From Ruminococcus flavefaciens (lineage in GTDB: Bacteria > Bacillota > Clostridia > Oscillospirales > Ruminococcaceae): a stretch of DNA of 64,000 bases. Shown here in pieces: positions 45,520-53,760 of the stretch. A program made the position numbers and the translations under genes. Location of the stretch: assembly GCA_015067005.1 (NCBI GenBank), contig SVNH01000002.1, positions 157,081-221,080 on the forward strand, written 5' to 3'. The notes beneath the pieces were generated by a model. It did no database searches and had not been told where the DNA came from. It saw nothing but the letters and a program-made list of their open reading frames with translations. Numbering within the stretch: the stretch's first letter is position 1; every line of letters starts with the position of its first letter.

Positions 45520-45640
45520 GGAATTACTACCCTATAAAATTACACTACGAGTTCAAATAAGAATTCTTTCAAATCGTTCGGTTTAACCGTTCGCACAAGT
45601 GTTGTGCATTGATCCTTGCTGTTCAGCAGGGATTTTTTAT
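45520..45640 (+). ncRNA. tracrRNA
   Basis: The anti-repeat at 45525-45548 pairs over 24 bases with the repeat (TACTACCCTATAAAATTAC part); then a GAGT bulge and TCAAAT for the lower stem, the same bulged layout as in Streptococcus pyogenes. After it: CGGTTTAACCG and GCACAA-GTG-TTGTGC hairpins, and a terminator TCCTTGCTG/CAGCAGGGA with six T (45613-45638). A TATAAT at 45508-45513 puts the start near 45520; TTGACA at 45482 has a long 20-bp spacer, so the -35 is uncertain. Confidence 0.9.
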
Positions 45641-45659
45641 TTAAGTTAACCTTTGTATT

Positions 45660-45688
45660 ATTATACCATAATCTTTTCACAAATTCAA
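45660..45688 (-). promoter_or_regulatory. Probable cas operon promoter
   Basis: On the minus strand: TTGAAT (45688-45683), 17-bp spacer, TATAAT (45665-45660); start near 45653. It would give a leader of about 170 nt covering the complement of the entire tracrRNA gene. Confidence 0.65.
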
Positions 45689-45763
45689 GTATATAATATG
45701 AACAATTCCGTTATAGCTTCATTTTTCAAAGAATATAAAGATTAAAGTAAATCCTGATAAACG

Positions 45764-45798
45764 AACACTCCCGCATCACTAAATGCTGCGGGAGTGTT
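45764..45798 (-). terminator. Terminator of the beta-helix gene
   Basis: AACACTCCCGCA/TGCGGGAGTGTT with an 11-nt loop and T-rich minus-strand tail. Confidence 0.75.
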
Positions 45799-45821
45799 TA
45801 TATTGTAAAGCTTGGCGATTT

Positions 45822-47287
45822 TTATGTTAATGCTGTACCATTCACGTAGAGCGTATAACCATTGGTTATTATATTGGAAACATCGCCGTCAAAGGAAGTG
45901 ATATAAGTGTCAGCAGTCAGCGTCCATTTGCTGGTGCTGTCGAGTTTGACATTCACTGTACCAACTTCTGTGGATACGCTTGTACCTTTTGCGTTAGTGA
46001 TCGAACCGTCGATAGAACCAGTGAATGTCGAACCGTTTGTAAGGTTCAGTGTAAGCTGAGAGTCGCTGCCGACCTTGATAATACCTGACAGCTCCTGACC
46101 GTCAGCGTTCAGCGTTGCTATATTGCCTGCACCGCTCCAGCCGTCTGCACAGACGGAGAGCAGTATATTCTCACTGTCCTCATTTATGATAGTTACGCCG
46201 CTGAGGTTGATAACAGCATTAGTATTCGTAACGTGGAATACATGACCATTTTTGCTTGTCAGCGTTCCGCCTGTCATAGTAAGGAAGATGTACCGCTGTC
46301 TGCGTCACCCGACATAGACTGGTAGATCATGATCGTATCGAAGAATGTCGCATTGCCGTTGCACTTGGTGTTATTCGCTGTCATATTGCAGTTTGTCAGT
46401 TCAATGGAGTTCTTGCCCTCGATACATACACCCTCGGAGAGATTGGAAATCAGGTCTGCATTTTCAACGTGTATCTCCGCAGTTGAGTATATCGCAGGAG
46501 AGCCGAGACCATTTGAGGTATAAGTGCCGCCGTTTACATAAACGGTTCCGCCGCCGCGGTCTGTACGAATAGCCGCCGAGGACTGACCGGAAGTGTCAAC
46601 ATCAAGGTCATAGGCATAAGTGATACCGCCGCCTGTGGTCATTATGCCGCCGGAACCGTCGCCGGTCGTTTTGATGACTGTATCACGGATAGTCAGTGTA
46701 GTTCCGTCACCCGAAGCGCCGTTCTGACCGCCGTTGCCGCCGTAGCAGAATACACCGTTCGCTCCGTCAGCGTCAGAGGTTATCGTGCCGCCTGTGATAG
46801 TGGTATTTGAGCCGTCCTTGACAAGGACTGCCGCATTCAGACCGTAGAAGTTGCAGTTGTCGCCGCCGTCAGAATCGCCTGTCTTGGTGACAGAAGGATT
46901 CGTAATTGTAACTTCATCAGAGGTGCTTATGAGCAGAGCACTCTCATCAGCAGTACTGCTGTTGTATTTCTGTCCTGACTGAGAATCGGAAGAAGTTATC
47001 TCAACAGCACCCTTGTAGTCAATGTCCGCGCTGCTTGAACCACCGTGACCTCCGCCGCCGTGACCTCCGCCATTACCATCGGGAGGGGCATCAGGTCTGT
47101 CGCCGTCAGAAGGATCACCGGGACGGTTATTGTCTGAATTATTATTTGTATCTGCTTTTGTAGTAATTGAGGTAGTCGAGCTTGCATCAGAAGCTTTATT
47201 TGAAGATCCTGTTGAGCCGCAGGCTGAAAGGCTGAAACATAATGTCATAGCTAACAGAAATGCGGATAATTCTCTGTATTTTTTCAT
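45822..47287 (-). pseudogene. Carbohydrate-binding beta-helix lipoprotein (Cthe_2159-like), frameshifted
   Basis: Two adjacent minus frames (47287-46274 and 46277-45822) make one protein. The first has a lipoprotein signal (LSACGS), an Asp/Pro/Gly/His-rich linker and parallel beta-helix repeats (TITGGTITSDADGANG). The second continues the same repeats (TLTSKNGHVFHV ... TDTYITSFDGDV). Adding one T near 46285-46291 fuses them as SGTSSFLTMTGGTL. The ATGA overlap could instead be coupled translation, but the second part has no signal and no strong ribosome site. The family binds acidic polysaccharides such as polygalacturonate. Confidence 0.7.
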
Positions 47288-47500
47288 AGTTAAACCTCCT
47301 TTTAAATGGTCTGGTGCAGGTTTGTTTTCTATGTCTTTATTTTACATCTTGATTCTTAAAATCAGCTTAATTCAGTTAGGAATAGCAGCGAAAATACGGT
47401 GAAAATTCAATGAAATTTACTTTTCATCAGGAAAAATCTCCTCATCAAGCAGTGCGGATAATAATAATGGAAACATTTTGTGAACAAATTGTAAATCATA
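47288..47500. other. Divergent promoter region, no gene
   Basis: 5' flanks of the beta-helix gene (AAGGAGG at 47291-47297 in the minus sense) and of the zinc-ribbon gene. No other feature seen. Confidence 0.5.
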
Positions 47501-47530
47501 TTGACAATAGTATTATTATCATGGTATAAT
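47501..47530 (+). promoter_or_regulatory. Promoter of the zinc-ribbon protein gene
   Basis: TTGACA 47501-47506, 18-bp spacer, TATAAT 47525-47530. This overlaps the in-frame TTG that extends the reading frame, so that extension is not coding. Confidence 0.8.
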
Positions 47531-47623
47531 TATATAAAGATTTCAACTTGCCATATACATGTTTTGTTAACAATGTATCAAATTTATGCTTTGCCCGAAT
47601 GTGGGATTAAGGGGTGGGATACT

Positions 47624-50521
47624 ATGAGTAAAAATTGCAGATACTGCGGCGCAGAACTGCCAGATAATGCCGGATTCTGCTCGAAATGCGGTAAACAGAC
47701 AGCAGCTGAGATCCTTCCGGCTCAGGAGCAAAAGCACTGTCAAAGCTGCGGAGCGGTTCTTCCTTCCGGAGCACGTTTTTGTCCTAAGTGCAGGACTGCA
47801 ACAAATGCTGAGCAGACAGTCCCATATTCCGGACAACCGATAGCGCCGTTCCCTGTACAGAATAACGCGCAGCCGGTGCTTTCGGCACCAATGCAAAAGG
47901 GCATACAGCAAAAACAAGTTAGCGTATGGAGCAGAGTTTTTACGGTATTCCTTGTCGTCATGCTTTTGGCTCAGACGCTTATCGCCCTGTTTGTAAGACC
48001 GGGCTGGCTGAAACACAAATCCGGCAGCGTAACAGTTTCCTCGGAGGGTATCGACCTCTCAGCGCTGTCAGAAAACGCATATCTCGTCGGTTTAGGAGAT
48101 AAAGCCGGAAACAGTTCCGAATTTACAGAAACTCCGGTCGTGTCCTCGGAAACACTTGCTGTCCCTGCGGACGGCTCTGCTGTAACTGCGGAGTGCGGCG
48201 CGGTCATCGAGCTCGGAGCACATAATGCACTGACTGTACCGGAACTCACCGTTGTAAAGCACGAACCGGATAATGAATCTCTTCCGGGCGGTACGCGCAG
48301 TTATTATGAGATAAGCGCAGGTGAAGTCCATGAGTTTGATTACTACTTCGACATAAGGCTGCCATATGATCCGGAAACAGCTGATCCTGAAAATATCGAA
48401 GGCTCGGTGTTTGCGGAGTACCTCAACGAAGAGACCAACAAGTGGGAACTCATAGCCTGTGACCTCGATACAGAAAAGAACGAGGTCATAATCCACACGA
48501 ATCACCTCTCGCACTTCACGCCGGTAACTGTCAAGAACAGCAGCGAGATATATCCGCTGATCTCTACCTATGAGCATTACTACGTCAGCGACACCGCTGC
48601 GGCTAATGAACTGAAAATGATACTGGGCAAGGAGATAACGGAATTCAAGGAAGATCCATTTGTGCAGGACCTCTTCTTCTATATGTTCTCAACTATCGGC
48701 GACGGTATCATTATGAATGATCCGACGGGCTTGTTCACTGCTGAGGATTATGCTCAGTTCTATAAATTCAGCGATAAAAAGGATTTCATAGGCAGCGGTA
48801 CGTTCAAGGATACGGTCGATTGGCTGACTACTATTGCCGGAGATGCTCTTCCGTATATTGATATGTTCAACGGTACGCTGAATGCCGGTTCAGCTTCGAT
48901 AACGCCTTCCGGTATAGTAGGAGCGTTTGCGTTTATGAGCAACTGCTTCTCTGCCGCAGCTCTTATGGAACAGGCTCTTGAAGAACAGCGGTCAGGCAAA
49001 TTCACTGATAAAGACGGCATATTTGTACCTGATAAGGCAACTGTCGGCTCAATGTACAAAATGCTCGCTCAGTACTATTACGGTGAGATCCTTTCACTGC
49101 TTGGCGTTTCGATCAGCTTCCTGTATACATTCCCGGTATTTCTTGTCGATTACGGACTTGATAAGCTGAGGGAATACATCAAGGACGCTACCGATACCGC
49201 AATGGCAGTCGCACTTTACAACTACTATCTCGAGTATTACAATAGACCTTTCCTGCAGGAAAGCGAACAGCCGTATGTCAGCGATATTACCGGCGAGATA
49301 CTCAGGAATAAGGGCGTAAAAATGGAGAGCTGGGAAACTCTGCTTCTGAAAATGCAGAAGATAAACAACGAAAAATACAAGGGCGATCCGGATCAACTCA
49401 GGGCGATGTTTAATTCAAAGCTGAGCTCTGACCTTTACAAAGCGTGTGATATGCTGCTGGAATCTACTAACAGCGGCAATAACGAAACAGCAGTTTCCAA
49501 GAACGGCAACCTGACCGGTCTTGTACACTGGAGAGAGATCTCTGAGGATGACCGTCAGGCAGTATGCGAGAAGGCTCAGAAGCTGCTTATAGAGGGCATC
49601 GTTAAGGCTGGAGTTATTGACAGGGTTGCAAATCAGATACGCAGCGATATGAGACAGCAGGCTACGGATTCTGCAACAGCAGTCCGTGAAGGAATGGACC
49701 TCCGCCACAGCTTCATAGTTGAAGAGATAATCCCTGCCGGAAAGGAAAGCGAATATGCAGGCTGCCGTATCGAATTCATAGCCGACACTGTTGTTCAGGA
49801 CAGCGAAGGCGGCTTCAAACCCGAGCAATATGTTGCTTGGCAAGGCGTACTCGATAAGAACGGCGGTATAGCTTTCAGCTTTTCAACTATGGGATATATA
49901 CTAAGCGGTCTGCCGAAGCATCTCAAGGTCTATGACAAGGAAACTAACGAGGCTGTTATCGACATTACTTTCGAGGTCAGAGAGACGACTACAAGGATAA
50001 GTCTCGGACAGCAGAATTCTCAGGGACATTGGGAAAAGGTTTCCGAAACTCCTTATGGTGACAATCATTTTGTTCAGATAAAAGATGAAATCACTGATAT
50101 AAAAGTTCACATTGGAGGAGCGAAGTTTACTCGCAGCAGTGCATCTGCTAACACATATCATAGTATAACTTCAAACGTATCGCCGACACCGCCTGACATT
50201 CTTGTGCCGGGTGATAAACTGAGTGTCTCATATCGCTACGATGAAGTGACGGCAGGAAGTGGAAACTACGCCCACTTCACTTGTGAATTCATTGATGATG
50301 CAAAACAAATTGCTTCTGATGGCAGAATAGTTAATTTAGCCCATGTCAAAACTTTACTTAAATTAAGCTCAGAAGAAGAAACAACATCATGTTCATTAAC
50401 AGGTGAGATAGTCATCCCTGATAACACTGATTGTAAAAATGATGATATGGCTTTACGCTATTTATTCGATAAAGGAACAAATATTTTCGTCTACAAATGG
50501 GTTGACGGCATAGGAGATTAG
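47624..50521 (+). CDS. Zinc-ribbon membrane protein with a large external domain
   Basis: 965 residues from ATG 47624 (AAGGGGTGGG upstream). Two N-terminal zinc ribbons (CRYCGAELPDNAGFCSKCG and CQSCGAVLPSGARFCPKC), a Pro/Gln linker, one membrane helix (about 101-124; VFTVFLVVMLLAQTLIALFV), then over 800 external residues. These start with a beta domain of ZU5-like flavour (ALTVPELTVVKHEPDN ... YYFDIRLPYDPE ... HLSHFTPV). A helical region with an internal hydrophobic stretch (about 420-540) and Ig-like C-terminal strands follow. Function unknown; cytoplasmic ribbons joined to an external sensor-like region suggest envelope sensing. Confidence 0.6.
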   Translation: MSKNCRYCGAELPDNAGFCSKCGKQTAAEILPAQEQKHCQSCGAVLPSGARFCPKCRTATNAEQTVPYSGQPIAPFPVQNNAQPVLSAPMQKGIQQKQVSVWSRVFTVFLVVMLLAQTLIALFVRPGWLKHKSGSVTVSSEGIDLSALSENAYLVGLGDKAGNSSEFTETPVVSSETLAVPADGSAVTAECGAVIELGAHNALTVPELTVVKHEPDNESLPGGTRSYYEISAGEVHEFDYYFDIRLPYDPETADPENIEGSVFAEYLNEETNKWELIACDLDTEKNEVIIHTNHLSHFTPVTVKNSSEIYPLISTYEHYYVSDTAAANELKMILGKEITEFKEDPFVQDLFFYMFSTIGDGIIMNDPTGLFTAEDYAQFYKFSDKKDFIGSGTFKDTVDWLTTIAGDALPYIDMFNGTLNAGSASITPSGIVGAFAFMSNCFSAAALMEQALEEQRSGKFTDKDGIFVPDKATVGSMYKMLAQYYYGEILSLLGVSISFLYTFPVFLVDYGLDKLREYIKDATDTAMAVALYNYYLEYYNRPFLQESEQPYVSDITGEILRNKGVKMESWETLLLKMQKINNEKYKGDPDQLRAMFNSKLSSDLYKACDMLLESTNSGNNETAVSKNGNLTGLVHWREISEDDRQAVCEKAQKLLIEGIVKAGVIDRVANQIRSDMRQQATDSATAVREGMDLRHSFIVEEIIPAGKESEYAGCRIEFIADTVVQDSEGGFKPEQYVAWQGVLDKNGGIAFSFSTMGYILSGLPKHLKVYDKETNEAVIDITFEVRETTTRISLGQQNSQGHWEKVSETPYGDNHFVQIKDEITDIKVHIGGAKFTRSSASANTYHSITSNVSPTPPDILVPGDKLSVSYRYDEVTAGSGNYAHFTCEFIDDAKQIASDGRIVNLAHVKTLLKLSSEEETTSCSLTGEIVIPDNTDCKNDDMALRYLFDKGTNIFVYKWVDGIGD

Positions 50522-50550
50522 CACTGCCGGTCTGAAAGGAGCTGCTGCTT

Positions 50551-50622
50551 ATGAAAAAAATCATTCCAATTATTCTCGGCGCTGCAAATATCGTTATGCT
50601 TGTACTGATAATCAGAGGATAG
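50551..50622 (+). CDS. 23-residue predicted membrane peptide
   Basis: ATG 50551 follows AAAGGAG at good distance; the peptide begins MKKIIPIILG and ends LIIRG: two Lys, then one hydrophobic helix. It lies 29 bp after the zinc-ribbon gene and before a terminator, so it is probably co-transcribed. It could be an accessory subunit, a leader or a type I toxin-like peptide. Confidence 0.5.
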   Translation: MKKIIPIILGAANIVMLVLIIRG

Positions 50623-50635
50623 AAAACATAAAAAG

Positions 50636-50660
50636 AGGGAGGTCAGATGACCTCCCTTTT
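50636..50660. terminator. Bidirectional terminator
   Basis: AGGGAGGTCA/TGACCTCCCT with A and T runs on either side; between the peptide gene and the convergent ABC permease gene. Confidence 0.85.
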
Positions 50661-50679
50661 CTGCATTATAAATTAAGGA

Positions 50680-51465
50680 TCAGTTTACGTCTTTATTGTT
50701 GAATACATTGACTGTTGCAGTCATAAATACTGTAATGATTACAAGGCTGACGATTATTGACTTCACGACAGGCGGTTCTGCTTCGGACATAAGTGAATCC
50801 GGCATATAATCTCCGAGACTGAACTCTTTGAGGAACTTGAGCGGTATTTTTCTGATTCCAAACGAGAAGAGCATATATGTAAGTGAAAGTATCTGACCAC
50901 CCATAAGAACGGCTGTTGTAGTTGCAGCTGTCTTAGACTTGAGACCTGATGAGAACAGAAGGATTATTGCGCTTATTGCAAGCATAAGCAGCCATTTAAG
51001 CCAGAAATAGCCTATTGCGCTGGAAAGCTCTTCGGTAAAGTTTATATCCTTGACAGGGATATATCCTATTGTCTGTGCAATTACTGCTGAAAGAACAAGG
51101 AAGAAATTCTGGATACCAACAACTATGAACTTGGAAATAACTGTATAGCCCTTCTGGGAAAGCTGACCGGCAATATTCTTGATATAGCCGTGACCAAGAT
51201 CAGCGTGAGAGAACCATACTATTGAGAGAAGAATGAGGATGCTGTCAAAAAAGCCGAGCGGCGATCTGACAATATCAGCAAAATTCATCGACCTTTCCCA
51301 TACAACAGGTTCACTGTCTGAACTTGCAGTCCTTTCTGAAATGTAAGAAAGAAGTCTTACAAGCGGACCGTAAGTAAGGTTCAGTATTACAACGACAATG
51401 AGTACGACCTTGAAAGCTTTTGACTTGAAAAGTCTGTACATATCCATTTTTAACATATTAACCAT
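50680..51465 (-). CDS. ABC-2-type permease
   Basis: 261 residues, six predicted helices, N-terminus MDMYRLFKSKAFKVVLIVVVILNL typical of bacitracin/lantibiotic-immunity permeases. An external loop (ISERTASSDSEPVVWERSMNFADIV) follows helix 1. Overlaps the ATPase gene by 8 bp. With the ATPase it forms a two-gene exporter; no bacteriocin or two-component genes are nearby. Confidence 0.85.
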   Translation of the reverse strand: MVNMLKMDMYRLFKSKAFKVVLIVVVILNLTYGPLVRLLSYISERTASSDSEPVVWERSMNFADIVRSPLGFFDSILILLSIVWFSHADLGHGYIKNIAGQLSQKGYTVISKFIVVGIQNFFLVLSAVIAQTIGYIPVKDINFTEELSSAIGYFWLKWLLMLAISAIILLFSSGLKSKTAATTTAVLMGGQILSLTYMLFSFGIRKIPLKFLKEFSLGDYMPDSLMSEAEPPVVKSIIVSLVIITVFMTATVNVFNNKDVN

Positions 51466-52378
51466 TGTGCTTTCCTCCTGTTACGCTGAGATAGTAGTCC
51501 TCAAGGGAAATATTGTTTATGAATATCTCTTTCAGAGGAATATCGGCATTAACAATCAGCTTTGCAATATCAGCACTTTCATCAAGGTGCTCATTCACAC
51601 GGATAATACTATCGTGATCTATTTCAACCTTATCAAAGCCGTGTTTTTTGAGCAGTTCAACAGTTTTATCATTGTCGCCTGTATTAATGGAGATGAACTG
51701 TCCGCAGCGCTTATGGAGTTCCTCAGCGGTGAACTGGTCAAGGAGATATCCCTCATGGATTATGCCGTAGGAATCAGCAAGCTTGCCAAGCTCATCGAGG
51801 ATATGGCTTGAGATCATAATGGTGATGCCGCGCTCATCACGAAGCTGTTCGAGGGTATGTCTGATCTCAACGATACCCTGAGGATCAAGACCGTTTATCG
51901 GCTCATCGAGGATTATCATTTTTGGTTCGCCGACAAGTGCAAGCGCGATGCCGAGTCGCTGTCTCATACCGAGAGAGTAAGAGCCTGCGCCCTTTTTGTC
52001 GGAGGTGTTTTCAAGTCCGACTGTTTTGAGGAGGGTGTCGATATAGCCGTTTTTGTAGTTTACTCCCATACCGATACACTTTATTTTGAGATTCTCCCTT
52101 GCTGAAAGCTTGGGGTAAAGACCGGGGTGCTCAATGAGAACTCCGACATTGCGAAGCTCCTTCTGCATTTCTGCACCTGTTTTTCCAAAGAGAGAATAGC
52201 TGCCGCTCGTTGGCTTTGAAAGACCGCTTATCATTCGCATAATAGTGGTTTTTCCTGCGCCATTTCTACCGATAAGACCATAGATCTCGCCTTGACGGAT
52301 ACTTATACTGATGTCCTTGCAGGCATCTTTCTTACCGTAGGTTTTTGTAAGCTTATCGGTCTGCATTATCAATTCCAT
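51458..52378 (-). CDS. ABC transporter ATP-binding protein, BcrA-like
   Basis: 306 residues. Walker A GRNGAGKTT (about 37-45), Q-loop region LIEHPGLYP, signature YSLGMRQRLGIALAL, Walker B MIILDEPINGLDP and H-loop ISSHILDEL. The C-terminal roughly 90 residues carry the regulatory extension common in BcrA/lantibiotic-immunity ATPases. Powers the downstream permease; likely role is resistance to, or export of, a peptide or lipid-linked compound. Confidence 0.9.
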   Translation of the reverse strand: MELIMQTDKLTKTYGKKDACKDISISIRQGEIYGLIGRNGAGKTTIMRMISGLSKPTSGSYSLFGKTGAEMQKELRNVGVLIEHPGLYPKLSARENLKIKCIGMGVNYKNGYIDTLLKTVGLENTSDKKGAGSYSLGMRQRLGIALALVGEPKMIILDEPINGLDPQGIVEIRHTLEQLRDERGITIMISSHILDELGKLADSYGIIHEGYLLDQFTAEELHKRCGQFISINTGDNDKTVELLKKHGFDKVEIDHDSIIRVNEHLDESADIAKLIVNADIPLKEIFINNISLEDYYLSVTGGKHNG

Positions 52379-52608
52379 CCTGTCACTCCTTTAAATAAAA
52401 ATATTATGCAGATCACATAATTCTAATTAATAACTGCATTTATATTTTAACACATAAAAGCGTTAATGTCAACTTAATCCGATTAATAACTTGTTTTTCA
52501 CCAAAATTGACTGAATAATAGTCAACATCAGCGTTATAGCTCTAATAAGCTCGATTCAGGTATGCTGAATAACTTATGCCGGAATTGATCTATCAGCTCT
52601 GTTGCTAC
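52379..52608. other. Divergent intergenic region, no gene
   Basis: AT-rich flank of the ABC genes; nothing supported besides the promoter listed next. Confidence 0.4.
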
Positions 52609-52637
52609 TTGAAATCATGCGCTAAATATGTTATATT
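52609..52637 (+). promoter_or_regulatory. Promoter of the 52679 lipoprotein gene
   Basis: TTGAAA, 17-bp spacer, TATATT. Confidence 0.6.
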
Positions 52638-52678
52638 AAGTATATGATTCTTATTACTACGTAAAGGGAGAACAATTT

Positions 52679-53647
52679 ATGAAAAAATCCTTATCACTGA
52701 TAGCAGTAATTTGCGCTCTCACTATGACAGCTGCCTGCGGGCATGACAATACCAGTTCAGATGTGAAAGGCTCAACATCAGCCTCTTCGTCAACTGCTGC
52801 GGAAAGCTCTGAAGCTGAAAAGGTATCGGATACTGCTGCCACTTCCACTGTTCAGACGCCCTCCGCTGTCACAACATCCGCTTCTGTTCAGGCAGCAAGT
52901 CTCACAGAAGCTTCCGCCAAATCATCCGAAGGCTCAGAAAATGACCTCACATACCTCGCTATGAGATACTACGCTTCAAGAAGCAATCACCGTCCCGAAT
53001 TCTGCGAAATTGAAAATGATGACGGAAAAACTGTCACGATACATCTCTATGACATCATCGACGGTCACACAAGCACCTGCGATTGGTATTACATTGATAA
53101 GAATACACTCAAAGGTTCAAATATATTGGACGATGAAATCGACCTCTCTGAAACAGCTGCCGCTCAGTGGCTGCCGGATGTTCCGCAGCGAAGTGAACTG
53201 AGAGAAAAGAACTCATTCTGCGGTATAGCTTATATCGGCTATGCAGAAAATACGGATTACAGAGACGCTGATCCTAAAATCAATGACCTCTTCATGAGCA
53301 GCGGTGCTATTGACAAATTCAGATTCCTCGCGCAGCTGCCCGAAAACTACTATGCACAAACTCATCTTGGAACGCAGCTTTACCTCGTGATACCAAGAGA
53401 TCCGGAAGCTCAGGTCGTTGTAACAGAATATGATTTCACCTCCGACAAAGAAACCGGCAGGATTTACAGCAGCTATAACGGCTCCCCTTTCCTTCTTAAA
53501 TGCAATTACAGCGATATTTCAAGCGATGTTCGCATCAGTATCACTGACAACGAAGGTGTGCATACTACCTTCTCACCGTTTATCAGTATGAAAGACGGTA
53601 CCCCTGAGACTGACTGCAAAGATGTTGTTATATTCCCACTGCCATAA
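52679..53647 (+). CDS. Secreted lipoprotein of unknown function
   Basis: 322 residues. Lipoprotein signal ending MTAACGHD (Cys about 20), a Ser/Ala/Glu/Thr-rich linker to about residue 85, then a compact domain (LTYLAMRYYASRSNHRPEFCEIENDDGKTVTIHLYD) with mixed alpha/beta character and two short Cys-containing stretches. The start of the domain resembles domains that follow similar linkers in other Ruminococcus lipoproteins, but I cannot name a family. Ribosome site AAGGGAG. A single gene with its own promoter and a strong terminator. Confidence 0.65.
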   Translation: MKKSLSLIAVICALTMTAACGHDNTSSDVKGSTSASSSTAAESSEAEKVSDTAATSTVQTPSAVTTSASVQAASLTEASAKSSEGSENDLTYLAMRYYASRSNHRPEFCEIENDDGKTVTIHLYDIIDGHTSTCDWYYIDKNTLKGSNILDDEIDLSETAAAQWLPDVPQRSELREKNSFCGIAYIGYAENTDYRDADPKINDLFMSSGAIDKFRFLAQLPENYYAQTHLGTQLYLVIPRDPEAQVVVTEYDFTSDKETGRIYSSYNGSPFLLKCNYSDISSDVRISITDNEGVHTTFSPFISMKDGTPETDCKDVVIFPLP

Positions 53648-53654
53648 CTAAAGA

Positions 53655-53694
53655 AATAACGCCGCACTATGTATATAGTGCGGCGTTATTTTTT
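53655..53694 (+). terminator. Strong terminator
   Basis: 16-bp stem AATAACGCCGCACTAT/ATAGTGCGGCGTTATT, loop GTAT, T run. Confidence 0.9.
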
Positions 53695-53710
53695 GCTGTT
53701 TTCAAAACAA

Positions 53711-53735
53711 TGAGCTCTGCTAAGAACAGAGCTCA
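53711..53735 (-). terminator. Terminator of the LPQTG protein gene
   Basis: TGAGCTCTG/CAGAGCTCA with TTGTTTTG on the minus-strand side. Confidence 0.65.
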
Positions 53736-53760
53736 CTGTATTTATTCACTTATGTCCGGC

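Noticed and set aside
47501..47623. Extended N-terminus of the zinc-ribbon protein from TTG 47501
   Set aside because: The TTG is part of the -35 TTGACA; the promoter and a later ribosome site place the start at 47624.
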